Source: Parvimonas micra
Lineage (GTDB): Bacteria > Bacillota > Clostridia > Tissierellales > Peptoniphilaceae
Direction of reading: 5' to 3'
Assembly: GCF_900637905.1 (NCBI RefSeq)
Contig: NZ_LR134472.1
Span: 1,612,001-1,676,000 of the forward strand
DNA length: 64,000 bases
Below the pieces are notes generated by a model, which worked only from the letters and a program-made list of their open reading frames with translations, ran no database searches and was not told where the DNA came from. Made by a program: the position numbers and the translations under genes. Below are positions 28,456 through 37,936 of the stretch, one piece after another; position 1 is the first letter of the stretch, and every line of letters begins with the position of its first letter.

Positions 28456-29013
28456 TTAAACTCTTGAAAGATATTCATTAGTCCTTGTATCAATTTTAAT
28501 TTTATCACCATTGTTAATAAATAAAGGAACCGTAACAACTGCACCTGTTTCAACCTTTGCAGGTTTATTTGCACCTGTAGCTGAATCTCCTTTAACACCC
28601 GGTTCAGTTTCAACAACTTCTAATTCAACAAAGTTCGGAGCATTAACTTGGAATGCTTTACCATCATGAAATCTTATAGTTGCATTATCATTTTCTCTTA
28701 AATATAGAAGAGCTTCTTCTACAACATCAAAATTTAATGGTAATTGTTCATAAGTTTCGGTATCCATAAAATAATATAATTCTCCATCTGAGTATAAATA
28801 TTGCATTTCTTTAGTTTCAATTTTAGCCACTTCAAATTTATCATTTGGATTAAAAGTCATTTCTCTAGATCCACCACTTTTAACTGATTTTATCTTAGTT
28901 CTTACAAACGCAGCTCCTTTTCCAGGTTTTACGTGTTGAAAATCTATAATTTGATAAACATCACCATCCATTTCAAATGTTGTACCTTTTCTAAAATCTC
29001 CTGCTGATATCAT
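28456..29013 (-). CDS. efp: Elongation factor P
   Basis: A 185-residue three-domain protein that relieves ribosome stalling at polyproline. The N-terminal domain has the modified-lysine loop ([14 protein letters not shown]), matching the Bacillus version in which Lys32 receives a 5-aminopentanol group; the OB-fold signature [20 protein letters not shown] is in the C-terminal part. AGGAGGG precedes the ATG. It is the first - strand gene after the strand switch. Confidence 0.98.
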   Translation of the reverse strand: MISAGDFRKGTTFEMDGDVYQIIDFQHVKPGKGAAFVRTKIKSVKSGGSREMTFNPNDKFEVAKIETKEMQYLYSDGELYYFMDTETYEQLPLNFDVVEEALLYLRENDNATIRFHDGKAFQVNAPNFVELEVVETEPGVKGDSATGANKPAKVETGAVVTVPLFINNGDKIKIDTRTNEYLSRV

Positions 29014-29050
29014 TAACTTCCCTCCTAATTTTATGAATAATTTCTCAAGT

Positions 29051-29059
29051 ATTATAACA
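29051..29059 (-). promoter_or_regulatory. Extended -10 promoter of efp
   Basis: On the - strand the bases read TGTTATAAT, a perfect extended -10 box (TATAAT at 29056-29051). The start would be near 29044, about 30 nt before the efp ATG. No clear -35 is seen. Confidence 0.5.
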
Positions 29060-29094
29060 CAATATAAAAAAAATATCCATATTTTAATCTACTT

Positions 29095-30495
29095 TTAATC
29101 ATTATTTTCTTTTTCTTCTGTAACTGCTTTTTTAGTTCCAACTTTGACTACTTGTTTTTTAGGCTTATAATAATCACTATTTAATAGAACTGGTTTTTCA
29201 TTTTCTTTTTGTTTATAAGAAGATCCTCTCCAACCGGGGAATCCTTTTTCGACAACAACTCTTTTACCTTCTGGTAAATTAGGATCTTTAATTTCTTCAA
29301 TAGGCATTGCTATTCTAGACACATCAGACGTAAATAATTTAATATCATAATTTTTCTTATCAGTATCACCTAAGATTTTAAAAGTTAATTCTCCCTTTGA
29401 AACATAACTTGTTATAACTACAGGAAAATCAAATTTGTTTCTGAATTTTAGATCACTTTGTCCATCATAATACATCGCATCTAAACCAATAGTACAATAA
29501 GGTACTCTCATAGAATGTTGATTCCTTTCGACTATTTCTAAATCGGATTTTACTAATGCTTGATACAATGTAGAACTAACTTGACAAATTCCTCCCCCTA
29601 TCGAATCTACGACTTTATTATTAAGAAAAGTTCCTGCAGGTTTATAACCTGTATTTTTCGAAACTTCTCCTAGTTCTTTAGAAAAAGAAAAAGTTTCTCC
29701 AGGATTGACTACAAATTCATTTACTTTACCAGCAGCAACTTTAATGTTATTATTCCTATTAGGTTGATTGTCAAATTTTGTAGTAGCTTCTCCTATTACT
29801 CCTTTTATAGAGGACAATAAAGTTTTATCTATCTTTTTATATTCTGTAATAGTGGCAGGTATTTGAAAATCAAACTTTACTGGAACTGTTTTAAAATTAT
29901 CTACTATTTTTTCGTTTTCAACTTTAACTCCAACTTTACCTTCAGTTACAGATATTTTGTCATTAGAAAATGAAAATTTCTCATCTATAGGGTCAGAATT
30001 TAGTTTTTCAGATACTTCCGAAACAATTTCATTCAATTTTGATAAGTCACAAGTAGCTTTTATTTCAAATTTTTTCGGATTTTTTAATAAATTTTTTAAA
30101 ATTTCTATTCTTTCATCTTCAGTACCAAATCTGCCTATATTAAAAGCTTGATAAACTAAATTTTCAAAATTATACGAAAAATCTATATCTTTAGGTAGAA
30201 ATTTTTTAGTATAATTATCTCGTGTCAACGTAAATTCGTTTTTTACTTCTAAACTTTGCTTAATTTTACTTATTGCCTCTTCTTTTGTTAGACCTTTTAA
30301 GTCAATATCATTAATAAAAATTCCTTCATAAAATTTATCATACGCTAAAAGTTCTTCTTTTTTTAAATTTTTTGTTTCTCCGGTAGCATTGCTTAACGGA
30401 TATCTATTAAGTAAGAAGTAAGCCGTTATTACTCCTATTAGTAATATTCCTGATATTCCAGATACAATACCAAATACTTTTAGATATTTTTTCAT
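29095..30495 (-). CDS. VanW family cell-wall protein with membrane anchor and G5-like tail
   Basis: A 466-residue exported protein. A single N-terminal membrane segment (about residues 8-30, VSGISGILLIGVITAYFLL) is followed by two repeated peptidoglycan-binding-like domains (FINDIDLKGLTKEEAISKI region) and a VanW domain with GGGICQVSSTLYQAL and NQHSMRVPY. The C-terminus (EEIKDPNLPEGKRVVVEKGFPG) resembles a G5 domain. VanW-domain proteins are thought to act on or bind the cell wall; the biochemical role is unknown. No vancomycin cluster is present, so resistance should not be inferred. Confidence 0.88.
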   Translation of the reverse strand: MKKYLKVFGIVSGISGILLIGVITAYFLLNRYPLSNATGETKNLKKEELLAYDKFYEGIFINDIDLKGLTKEEAISKIKQSLEVKNEFTLTRDNYTKKFLPKDIDFSYNFENLVYQAFNIGRFGTEDERIEILKNLLKNPKKFEIKATCDLSKLNEIVSEVSEKLNSDPIDEKFSFSNDKISVTEGKVGVKVENEKIVDNFKTVPVKFDFQIPATITEYKKIDKTLLSSIKGVIGEATTKFDNQPNRNNNIKVAAGKVNEFVVNPGETFSFSKELGEVSKNTGYKPAGTFLNNKVVDSIGGGICQVSSTLYQALVKSDLEIVERNQHSMRVPYCTIGLDAMYYDGQSDLKFRNKFDFPVVITSYVSKGELTFKILGDTDKKNYDIKLFTSDVSRIAMPIEEIKDPNLPEGKRVVVEKGFPGWRGSSYKQKENEKPVLLNSDYYKPKKQVVKVGTKKAVTEEKENND

Positions 30496-30503
30496 ATATC
30501 CTC

Positions 30504-31142
30504 CTACAAATTTTTATAATATAAGCATTCAGAATTTATTATACATTTTTCACAATTTGGTTTTCTTGATTTACATACTCTTCTTCCATGAAAAATAAAT
30601 AAATGATGAGCTTTATTCCATGTATTTTTCTTTAGCTTCTTCATTAATGCAAATTCAGAATCTAAAACATTACCTTCATTTATAATTCCTATTCTATTTG
30701 TAACTCTAAAAACATGAGTATCAACTGCAAGTGATGGAATACCAAAGGCACAAGATCTAACTACATTTGCCGTTTTTCTCCCAACGCCTGGCAACGTGGT
30801 TAGAGATTCCATATCACTCGGAACTGTAGAGTTGTATTTTTCTACTAAAATTCTACAGGTTTCTAAAATATTCTTACTCTTTGAATTATAAAAACCACAA
30901 CTGTGTATATATTTTGATAAATCTTCTATATTTAAAGTTAAAAATTCTTTAGGAGTTTTAAAATCTCTAAATAATTTTTCAGTAACCTTATTAACTCTAA
31001 CATCAGTACATTGAGCAGATAATATAGTTGCTATCAACAGCTCAAAACTATTAGAAAAATTAAGTTCTGGTTTTGCATCAGGATATAATTTTTCTAATTT
31101 TTCCATTACAATGTTTATTTTTTCTTTTGATAAACATTTCAA
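30504..31142 (-). CDS. nth: Endonuclease III (DNA glycosylase/AP lyase)
   Basis: A 212-residue base-excision repair enzyme for oxidised pyrimidines. The helix-hairpin-helix with catalytic Lys (LPGVGRKTANVV) and the catalytic Asp (VDTHVFRV) are present, and the C-terminus has the [4Fe-4S] cysteines in C-x6-C-x2-C-x5-C spacing. The TTG at 31142 is chosen because GGAG lies 8 nt upstream; the in-frame GTG at 31151 overlaps that site. It lies 8 bp upstream of the VanW gene on the - strand. Confidence 0.95.
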   Translation of the reverse strand: MKCLSKEKINIVMEKLEKLYPDAKPELNFSNSFELLIATILSAQCTDVRVNKVTEKLFRDFKTPKEFLTLNIEDLSKYIHSCGFYNSKSKNILETCRILVEKYNSTVPSDMESLTTLPGVGRKTANVVRSCAFGIPSLAVDTHVFRVTNRIGIINEGNVLDSEFALMKKLKKNTWNKAHHLFIFHGRRVCKSRKPNCEKCIINSECLYYKNL

Positions 31143-31161
31143 AACATTCACTCCAATATCA

Positions 31162-31168
31162 TATTATA
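31162..31168 (-). promoter_or_regulatory. Possible -10 box before nth
   Basis: TATAAT on the - strand (31168-31163) lies about 20 nt before the nth start; no clear -35 and no extended TG. The remaining 31169-31248 holds an imperfect hairpin (31176-31187 with 31200-31211) that might end the upstream mutS-miaA unit, but no T-run follows it. Confidence 0.3.
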
Positions 31169-31248
31169 ATCTATCAGTTATAGTTTTTTCATAAAGTGTA
31201 AAACCATAACTATTATACCATAATTTATATAAAAATACTTTTAAATCA

Positions 31249-32529
31249 CTATAAATTTATATATTTTTTATCATAAAATATATTTAAAACATTAATTAAT
31301 GCAATCTTCGTTTGATAGAAATTGAGCCCACCTTGATAATAAACGTTATATGGTTCTCTTAATGGTCCATCAGCACTTAATTCAATGCTTGAGCCATCTA
31401 TAAAGCTTCCTGAAGCCATGATAATTTTATCAGTATATCCGGGCATATCCCATGGATAGGGAACAACGTGGCTATCTACACAACAAAATTCTTGTATAGC
31501 TCTGCAAAAATCTATAACTTTATTCTCATCATTTAAAGTAATTACTTGAATAATATCACTTCTTTTTTCATTATATTTAGGAATTGTTTTATATCCTAAC
31601 TTTTCAAAAATATATGATACTAATATTGCACTTTTTACTGCTTCTAAAACTATATGAGGTGCAAAGTATAATCCTTGAATAATTGCTCTTGTAGTACCAA
31701 AACTTACACCTACATGCTTTCCAAGACCTGGAGAAGTAAGTCTATTAGAAATAGATTCTATAATATCATTAGAGTTTGAAACTATGTATCCTCCATTTAA
31801 AGTGATTCCTGCACCTAAATTTTTTAATAATGATCCTACAACTATGTCGGCACCAACTTCTAGAGGTTCCTTTTTTTCAACAAATTCACAGTAGCAATTA
31901 TCAATCATTATAATAATATCTGGAAACTTTGATTTTATTTTATTAATAACTGTTTTTAATTCACTAATTGAAATACATCTTCTACTACTATAACCAGGAG
32001 ATCTTTGAATAGCTAATAATTTAGTCTTTGAATTGATTTTAGATAATACAGTTTCTACATCAATTTCGTTATTTACTAAATCAACCTTATCATACTTTAT
32101 TCCATAATCAAGTAGTGTTCCTTTTTCATCTCCACTAATACCTATAACTTTTAAAAGGGTATCATAAGGAGTTCCTGTTATATAAATAAATTCGTCTCCT
32201 GGTAATAAATTTCCTTGCAATGCTAAAGATATTGCATGAGTTCCACAAGTTATTTCTTGCCTTACTATAGCATCTTTTGCTTTAAAAATGTCGCAATATA
32301 TCTTTTCTAATTTCTCTCTTCCAAAGTCACCGTATCCATATCCTGTTGTCCAAAAAAAATCAGTAGCGGATAATTTTTGCTTTTTAAATGCATTTAAAAC
32401 TTTTAATTGATTATATTCTTCAATTTCTTTTAGATTTTCAAATTCTATTTCTATTTCCTTAGAACATTTGTTTACAAAATTAATAATTTTAGAATCAAAA
32501 TTAAAATCAGTATCTAAATATTTTTCCAA
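31249..32529 (-). CDS. PLP-dependent enzyme of the aluminium-resistance/methionine gamma-lyase-like family (YnbB type)
   Basis: A 426-residue fold type I PLP protein. Visible landmarks are TGYGYGDFGREKLE near the start, EITCGTHAISLAL, the likely aspartate partner of PLP in MIDNCYCEF, the PLP lysine in GSLLKNLGAG, and the C-terminal SFIDGSSIELSADGPLREP segment. The family is annotated as aluminium resistance protein or methionine gamma-lyase; its true substrate is not established. The TTG start is supported by GGAG 9 nt upstream. It directly follows miaA, a conserved pairing in Firmicutes. Confidence 0.85.
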   Translation of the reverse strand: MEKYLDTDFNFDSKIINFVNKCSKEIEIEFENLKEIEEYNQLKVLNAFKKQKLSATDFFWTTGYGYGDFGREKLEKIYCDIFKAKDAIVRQEITCGTHAISLALQGNLLPGDEFIYITGTPYDTLLKVIGISGDEKGTLLDYGIKYDKVDLVNNEIDVETVLSKINSKTKLLAIQRSPGYSSRRCISISELKTVINKIKSKFPDIIIMIDNCYCEFVEKKEPLEVGADIVVGSLLKNLGAGITLNGGYIVSNSNDIIESISNRLTSPGLGKHVGVSFGTTRAIIQGLYFAPHIVLEAVKSAILVSYIFEKLGYKTIPKYNEKRSDIIQVITLNDENKVIDFCRAIQEFCCVDSHVVPYPWDMPGYTDKIIMASGSFIDGSSIELSADGPLREPYNVYYQGGLNFYQTKIALINVLNIFYDKKYINL

Positions 32530-32530
32530 T

Positions 32531-33472
32531 TTATAATTCTCCTTTAGTTAAAAAATCTTTTACTAATTTTTTAGATTTAAATAGAACTTCATCATATCCA
32601 TTTTCAACATCAATCCAATGTATATTTTCATTCCTATTAAACCAAGTAAATTGTCTTTTAGCGTATTTTCTTGAATTTTGTTTTATATTATCAATACAAG
32701 ATTCCAGAGTAATTTCTCTCTTAAAATATGGAATAAACTCCTTGTATCCAATAGCAGTAAATGGTTGTGAATACTCGCCATATTTTTTATATAGACTTGA
32801 TGCTTCTTCAACAAGTCCATTATTAATCATTATATCGACTCTAGAATTTATTTTATCATATAATATTTTTCTATCTAAAGTTAATCCTATTATTAAGTAA
32901 TCATACTTACAATTATTATTTTCATAATCTTTGCATTGTTTGGAAAATTCTTTTTTTGTATTTACACAAACTTCTATTGCTCTAATTACTCTTTTTATAT
33001 TGTTTTTATGAATTTTTTCTCTACTTGAATAGTCTAGATATAATAATAAATCATAAAGCAAATTTGCCCCATTTTTTTCGTAAAATTCTGTAATTTGTTC
33101 TCTTAGATTATTCGACTCTTCAGATTCAGTAAATTTAAAATCATATAATATAGAGTTTAAATAAAGTCCTGTTCCTCCAACAAAAATAGGAAGGCTATTA
33201 TGAGAATAAATTTCTTCAATGTAGTTCTCTGCCATTTTTTTATATTCAGAAACATTAAATTTTTGATTTCCATCTAAAATATCGATCATATAATGATTAA
33301 TTCCTCTTACTTCCTCTTCTGTTATCTTTGCAGTTCCAATATTAAATTCTTTATATATTTGCATGGAATCACAAGAAATAATTTCTCCTGAAAATTCTTT
33401 TGCTATGTCAACGCTTAACTTTGTTTTTCCGACAGACGTAGGGCCAACAATAAATATTATTTTTTTCTTCAT
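32531..33472 (-). CDS. miaA: tRNA dimethylallyltransferase MiaA
   Basis: A 313-residue prenyltransferase that adds a dimethylallyl group to A37 of tRNAs reading UNN codons. The P-loop (VGPTSVGKTKLS) is at residues 8-19, followed by SCDSMQIYKEFNIGTAK, HYMIDILDG, GGTGLYLNSI and the C-terminal FTAIGYKEF and RQFTWFNR motifs. MiaB, which adds the next modification, is encoded upstream in the same run. Only 2 bp separate it from mutL. Confidence 0.97.
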   Translation of the reverse strand: MKKKIIFIVGPTSVGKTKLSVDIAKEFSGEIISCDSMQIYKEFNIGTAKITEEEVRGINHYMIDILDGNQKFNVSEYKKMAENYIEEIYSHNSLPIFVGGTGLYLNSILYDFKFTESEESNNLREQITEFYEKNGANLLYDLLLYLDYSSREKIHKNNIKRVIRAIEVCVNTKKEFSKQCKDYENNNCKYDYLIIGLTLDRKILYDKINSRVDIMINNGLVEEASSLYKKYGEYSQPFTAIGYKEFIPYFKREITLESCIDNIKQNSRKYAKRQFTWFNRNENIHWIDVENGYDEVLFKSKKLVKDFLTKGEL

Positions 33473-33474
33473 TT

Positions 33475-35325
33475 TTATTCCTTAAAAAATAATTTATCAA
33501 AATCTTCTTTAGATATTTTTCTTAATATTTTTTTATCATAGAAATTTATATCTAGATTTATTTTAGATAACTGTGACAATAATTCTTCTACTTCAAAATC
33601 CGTTAAACCGATATTTATTCGTTTTTTACAAACCATTTTGTATAATGAATCTTCAAACACTCTATTATCTTTAAATAACAGTTCATCAAGCATTTCTCTA
33701 ATATCTTCTTTATCTAAATTATCATTTAATAAATTAGGCATTGTCCTTATTGCTATAGAATTTTCATCAAAAATATCAGCTTCTATACCTAAATTATTCA
33801 ATTTATCTTTAATAGTATTAAACACACTCAATTTATATTCATTTAATTCCAAAATTATAGGAAATAAAAGTATCTGTTTTGAAATAGTACAATTATTGTA
33901 ATTATCCAATAAATTTTCATACAACAGTCTATATTTAGCATTTAATATATCTATAATTATAAACTCATCCTTATCGGACAATAAAATATATTTTGAAAAA
34001 ATTTTACCTATAATTTCATAATCTAAAATATTTTTTGAAGTTTCAGTATTATCATCAAGTTTTATTTGTTCCAATACTGGAGTATTTTCTACTTTTTCGT
34101 CCTCAACAATATAATTTTCAATATTATCTTCTTCATTTATCGTTTTTATATCATCTTTATTTACTTTAAATAAATCATCATAAGAAAACTTATTTACAAT
34201 ATTTTGTGTATTATAATCATCATCATAAATTATAGTTTCAATAATATCTTCTTCTGAAGATTGTTCGTTATTAATCTTTTCTTCGTTGTATAAGATTTTT
34301 TCTTTTTGTTCTTCCTTTACAGATATAAAATCACTTGTAGTATTTTTTAGAACAATGTCAGTAATATTATTATTAAGTGAATTTAGTAACTTGTCTTCAA
34401 AAATAAATTTAATCTTTCTTTTATTTGGATGAACGTTTATATCTATTAAGCTAGGATTTACTTCAATAAACATTACAAATGCAGGAAACTTTCCTTTTGG
34501 TATTAATGTAGCAATTGATTTTTCTATTATATTTCTAATCTTTTCATCAAAAATATATCTTCCATTAACAAATAAAAATTGTGATGCTCTACTACCTTTA
34601 TAAAAGTGATTATTTGAAATATATCCATAAATCTTATAATCTGAGTCCTCAATATTTACAGAAATTAAATTCTTATAAAAATCATCTTTAAAGATATATT
34701 TTATATCATCTTTTAAAGTATTTTTTTCACTTGTTTCGAATACAACTTTCGAATCTTTTATATATTTAAAAGATATTTTTTGATTAGCCAATGCAAAAGA
34801 GTACATCAACGTTGTTATGATTGAGTTTTCATATGCATCTGATTTTAAAAATTTCTTTCTAATAGGAACATTGTAAAATAAATCTCTAATGTAAATTGTT
34901 GTTCCTAAATTCATCCCTATCTTATTTTTTCTAATAATCTTATTATTTTCAAGATAACAGTGAATTCCGAATTCACTGTTCTTTGTTCTTGTATTAATGT
35001 CAACTTTTGAAATTGCAGATATACTAGCTAATGCCTCTCCTCTAAATCCATAAGAAAGAATAGAATATATATCTTCAAAATTATTTAATTTAGATGTAGC
35101 GTGTTTGGTAAATGCCAACTCTATATCATCTTCTTCAATTCCACAGCCGTTATCAGAAATCATAATTTCTTTTTTACCGGCATTTTTAATTTCAACCTTA
35201 ATAAATGTTGCACCTGAATCTATTGAATTTTCAACCAACTCTTTTATTACAGAATAAGGATTTTCTATAACTTCTCCTGCTGCAATTTTTTGAATTGTAT
35301 CTTCTGACAATAATTTTATAGACAT
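33475..35325 (-). CDS. mutL: DNA mismatch repair protein MutL with degenerate endonuclease motifs
   Basis: A 616-residue protein. The GHKL ATPase part is intact: AAGEVIENPYSVIKELVENS, DNGCGI, GFRGEALASIS. The middle linker (about 350-430) is acidic and variable. In the C-terminal dimerisation domain the DQHAxxERxxxE motif of nicking MutLs is D459-ILNAKYRLLYE, so Q, H, and the metal-binding Glu are lost, and the CPHGRP motif near the end is replaced by INFYDKKILRKI. Firmicutes without MutH normally need this endonuclease, so the strand-cutting step is in doubt. It lies next to mutS. Confidence 0.95.
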   Translation of the reverse strand: MSIKLLSEDTIQKIAAGEVIENPYSVIKELVENSIDSGATFIKVEIKNAGKKEIMISDNGCGIEEDDIELAFTKHATSKLNNFEDIYSILSYGFRGEALASISAISKVDINTRTKNSEFGIHCYLENNKIIRKNKIGMNLGTTIYIRDLFYNVPIRKKFLKSDAYENSIITTLMYSFALANQKISFKYIKDSKVVFETSEKNTLKDDIKYIFKDDFYKNLISVNIEDSDYKIYGYISNNHFYKGSRASQFLFVNGRYIFDEKIRNIIEKSIATLIPKGKFPAFVMFIEVNPSLIDINVHPNKRKIKFIFEDKLLNSLNNNITDIVLKNTTSDFISVKEEQKEKILYNEEKINNEQSSEEDIIETIIYDDDYNTQNIVNKFSYDDLFKVNKDDIKTINEEDNIENYIVEDEKVENTPVLEQIKLDDNTETSKNILDYEIIGKIFSKYILLSDKDEFIIIDILNAKYRLLYENLLDNYNNCTISKQILLFPIILELNEYKLSVFNTIKDKLNNLGIEADIFDENSIAIRTMPNLLNDNLDKEDIREMLDELLFKDNRVFEDSLYKMVCKKRINIGLTDFEVEELLSQLSKINLDINFYDKKILRKISKEDFDKLFFKE

Positions 35326-35338
35326 ATAAATCTCCTAT

Positions 35339-37924
35339 CTATTCATTATCACTTTTAGATATATTTATTAAATCATTTAATATACCAAAAGCTTCCATTG
35401 GGCTTATTTTTTCAATATTTATACTATTTAAATTAGTAATTATTTTATCATTGACCTTAGTTTTTATTACATTTGAACTATCAATAATATCTTTTTCTAT
35501 TTCAATTTCCTTATTTTCAATGCTATCTAAAATAATTTTTGAACGATTTATAACTTCCATAGGAAGTCCTGCAAGTTTTGCAACTGCTATCCCATAACTC
35601 TTATTAGCTCCGCCATCCATTATTTTTCTTAAAAAGACTATTTCATCATTTTCTTTATCTTCAATAACTTGAATATGTTTATTTTTTATGCAAGCAAAAG
35701 TATGTTCTAAGTCAATTAATTCGTGATAATGTGTAGCAAATAATGTTTTCGATTTTATATTTTTTGTAATATACTCAAGAATTGCCCAAGCGAGACTTAA
35801 TCCATCAAAAGTTGAAGTTCCTCTTCCAACCTCATCAAGTATAAGTAAACTATTTTTAGTAGCATATCTTAAAATATTATTAACTTCTTTCATTTCTACC
35901 ATAAAGGTACTTTCTCCTTTATATAGATTATCTGAAGCTCCAATACGAGTAAATATCTTATCTACTATCGAAATATTTGCACTATCAGCAGGTACGAATG
36001 AACCAATCTGAGCTAATATAACTATGAGAGCTATCTGTCTTATATAAGTTGATTTTCCACTCATATTAGGTCCTGTTATAATCTGAATTAAATTATCACT
36101 TTGTCCAATATTTGTATCATTAGGGATAAATTCATTTATTGAACTTAAAAAACTTTCTATAACAGGATGTCTACCATTTTTTATATCTATTATCCCTTCT
36201 GAATTTAAAGTTGGTTTACAATAATTATTTTTAAACGCAACTATTGATAAAGAAAATATGGAATCTATGAATGAAATTATATCTGATAATTTTTGCAATA
36301 TTTTTATATTCATTTTTATTGTATTTCTTATTGAAATAAATAATTCATATTCTTTTTCTATAATATCAATTTCAGATCCGAATATCATATTTTCAATAGT
36401 TAGAAGTTCATTTGTTTTATACCTATTTGCATTAGTTAAAGTTTGTTTTAATTCAAAATATTCAGGAACTAAGTTTTGATATGATTTTGTAACTTCAAAA
36501 AAATAACCCGTTTTCTTATTAAATATTAATCTTAAATTTTTAATTCCGGTAATATTTCTTTGATCAACTTCATATTTAATTAGCTTTTCTTTTCCAACGA
36601 TTTTATTATTTCTAATTACATCAAGTTCTTCATCATATCCAATCTTTATCAAATTTCCCTCTTTCAATAAAATTCCTACGTCTTCAAGAATAGCTGAATC
36701 TATGAGATTATAGATATACTCGGTATCAGGAATATTTAAAGCTATATTAGAAAATAAAGTATTACTATCTAAGAATAATTTTTTAATCTTTGGAACAGCT
36801 GATAAAGAATTTTTTAAATGAATTAAATCTCTTGCATTACAATTTCCAAAAGAAATTTTTGAATTTATTCTTTCTATATCAGAAATACTTGCTAATAGTT
36901 CTTCTAATTTATTTCTTAAATTTGAGTTTAAAACTAAATCTTCAACCAACGATTGCCTTCTTTGAATTTTTTCTATTTCTATAAGAGGTTGATCTAACCA
37001 TTTATTAAGCAATCTAAAACCCATAGGAGTTTTAGTATGATTTATAACTGATAATAAAGAGCCATTTATGTCATTACTAAAATTATTTTTTTTAAGTTCC
37101 AAATTAATTCTTGAATTAGCATCAATTCTTAGATAATCACTTAATTTATATAAATTAACTTTTTTAAAATCATTCAATTTAACATTAAATCTGCAAACAT
37201 ATTTATAAAAGTTATCTATTGAAAAAAGTAATATTTTATTACTAAGATTATTAGAATAAAATTCTTCATTATTCTCTCTTAAAGATTTAAAATCTTGATC
37301 TATATCTACTTTTGTATAAATAATTCTTAAATTTTTTAATAATTTAATAACACTTTTTTCTAATGATTTTAATATATTTGAATTTATTATAACTTCTGAC
37401 GGAGTTGTACGAATTACTTCTTCCTCTAAAGCTGTAATTAAATTATCTCTGTTCATTTCAAAAATACTTGTACAGAATATTTCACTGGTTGAAATATCAG
37501 AATATGTGATACTTAAATTTGTAGAATCCATATAGATACTCATAATATAATTATTTTTATTAGTAGCTAATTCATCGAATTCATCAATAGTTCCCGGAGT
37601 TACTAGTTTAATAACTTCCCTCTTTACAATTCCTTTAGCAAGTTTTGGATCTTGAACTTGTTCACAAATAGCAACTTTAAAACCTTCAGAAACTAACTTA
37701 TATAAATATTGATTTACAACATGATGTGGAATACCACACATTGGTGCAGTTTTACCACTGCCACAATCCCTTTTAGTTAATGCTAGATCTAAAATTTTTG
37801 AAACTATTTTTGCATCTTCAAAAAACATTTCATAAAAATCACCTAGTCTATAAAAAATAATACAATCATTATAATTAGATTTAACTTCTAGATATTGTTT
37901 CATCATTGGTGTAAAATCGCTCAT
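35339..37924 (-). CDS. mutS: DNA mismatch repair protein MutS
   Basis: An 861-residue mismatch sensor. The mismatch-contacting Phe-Tyr-Glu motif is present (YRLGDFYEMFFEDA, about residues 26-39), then connector, lever and clamp domains, Walker A (GPNMSGKSTYIRQ, about 625), Walker B (LLILDEVGRGTSTFDG) and the THYHEL segment. The C-terminus has the helix-turn-helix dimerisation part (MEAFGILNDLI). It lies 13 bp before mutL and 12 bp after miaB. Confidence 0.98.
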   Translation of the reverse strand: MSDFTPMMKQYLEVKSNYNDCIIFYRLGDFYEMFFEDAKIVSKILDLALTKRDCGSGKTAPMCGIPHHVVNQYLYKLVSEGFKVAICEQVQDPKLAKGIVKREVIKLVTPGTIDEFDELATNKNNYIMSIYMDSTNLSITYSDISTSEIFCTSIFEMNRDNLITALEEEVIRTTPSEVIINSNILKSLEKSVIKLLKNLRIIYTKVDIDQDFKSLRENNEEFYSNNLSNKILLFSIDNFYKYVCRFNVKLNDFKKVNLYKLSDYLRIDANSRINLELKKNNFSNDINGSLLSVINHTKTPMGFRLLNKWLDQPLIEIEKIQRRQSLVEDLVLNSNLRNKLEELLASISDIERINSKISFGNCNARDLIHLKNSLSAVPKIKKLFLDSNTLFSNIALNIPDTEYIYNLIDSAILEDVGILLKEGNLIKIGYDEELDVIRNNKIVGKEKLIKYEVDQRNITGIKNLRLIFNKKTGYFFEVTKSYQNLVPEYFELKQTLTNANRYKTNELLTIENMIFGSEIDIIEKEYELFISIRNTIKMNIKILQKLSDIISFIDSIFSLSIVAFKNNYCKPTLNSEGIIDIKNGRHPVIESFLSSINEFIPNDTNIGQSDNLIQIITGPNMSGKSTYIRQIALIVILAQIGSFVPADSANISIVDKIFTRIGASDNLYKGESTFMVEMKEVNNILRYATKNSLLILDEVGRGTSTFDGLSLAWAILEYITKNIKSKTLFATHYHELIDLEHTFACIKNKHIQVIEDKENDEIVFLRKIMDGGANKSYGIAVAKLAGLPMEVINRSKIILDSIENKEIEIEKDIIDSSNVIKTKVNDKIITNLNSINIEKISPMEAFGILNDLINISKSDNE

Positions 37925-37936
37925 AATTACTCCTTA

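Noticed and set aside
28383-29013. Overlapping open frame antisense/alternate to efp and others such as 11692-12087, 4317-4754 and 59822-60292
   Set aside because: These lie inside strongly recognised genes, lack ribosome sites and have no plausible protein composition; they are reading-frame shadows.
29095-30495. Vancomycin resistance, suggested by the VanW domain
   Set aside because: VanW domains are widespread in Firmicutes wall proteins and no vanHAX-type genes are present.
31169-31248. Imperfect hairpin between the PLP-enzyme gene and nth as a terminator
   Set aside because: The stem is interrupted by a mismatch and lacks a T-run, so it is too weak to call.
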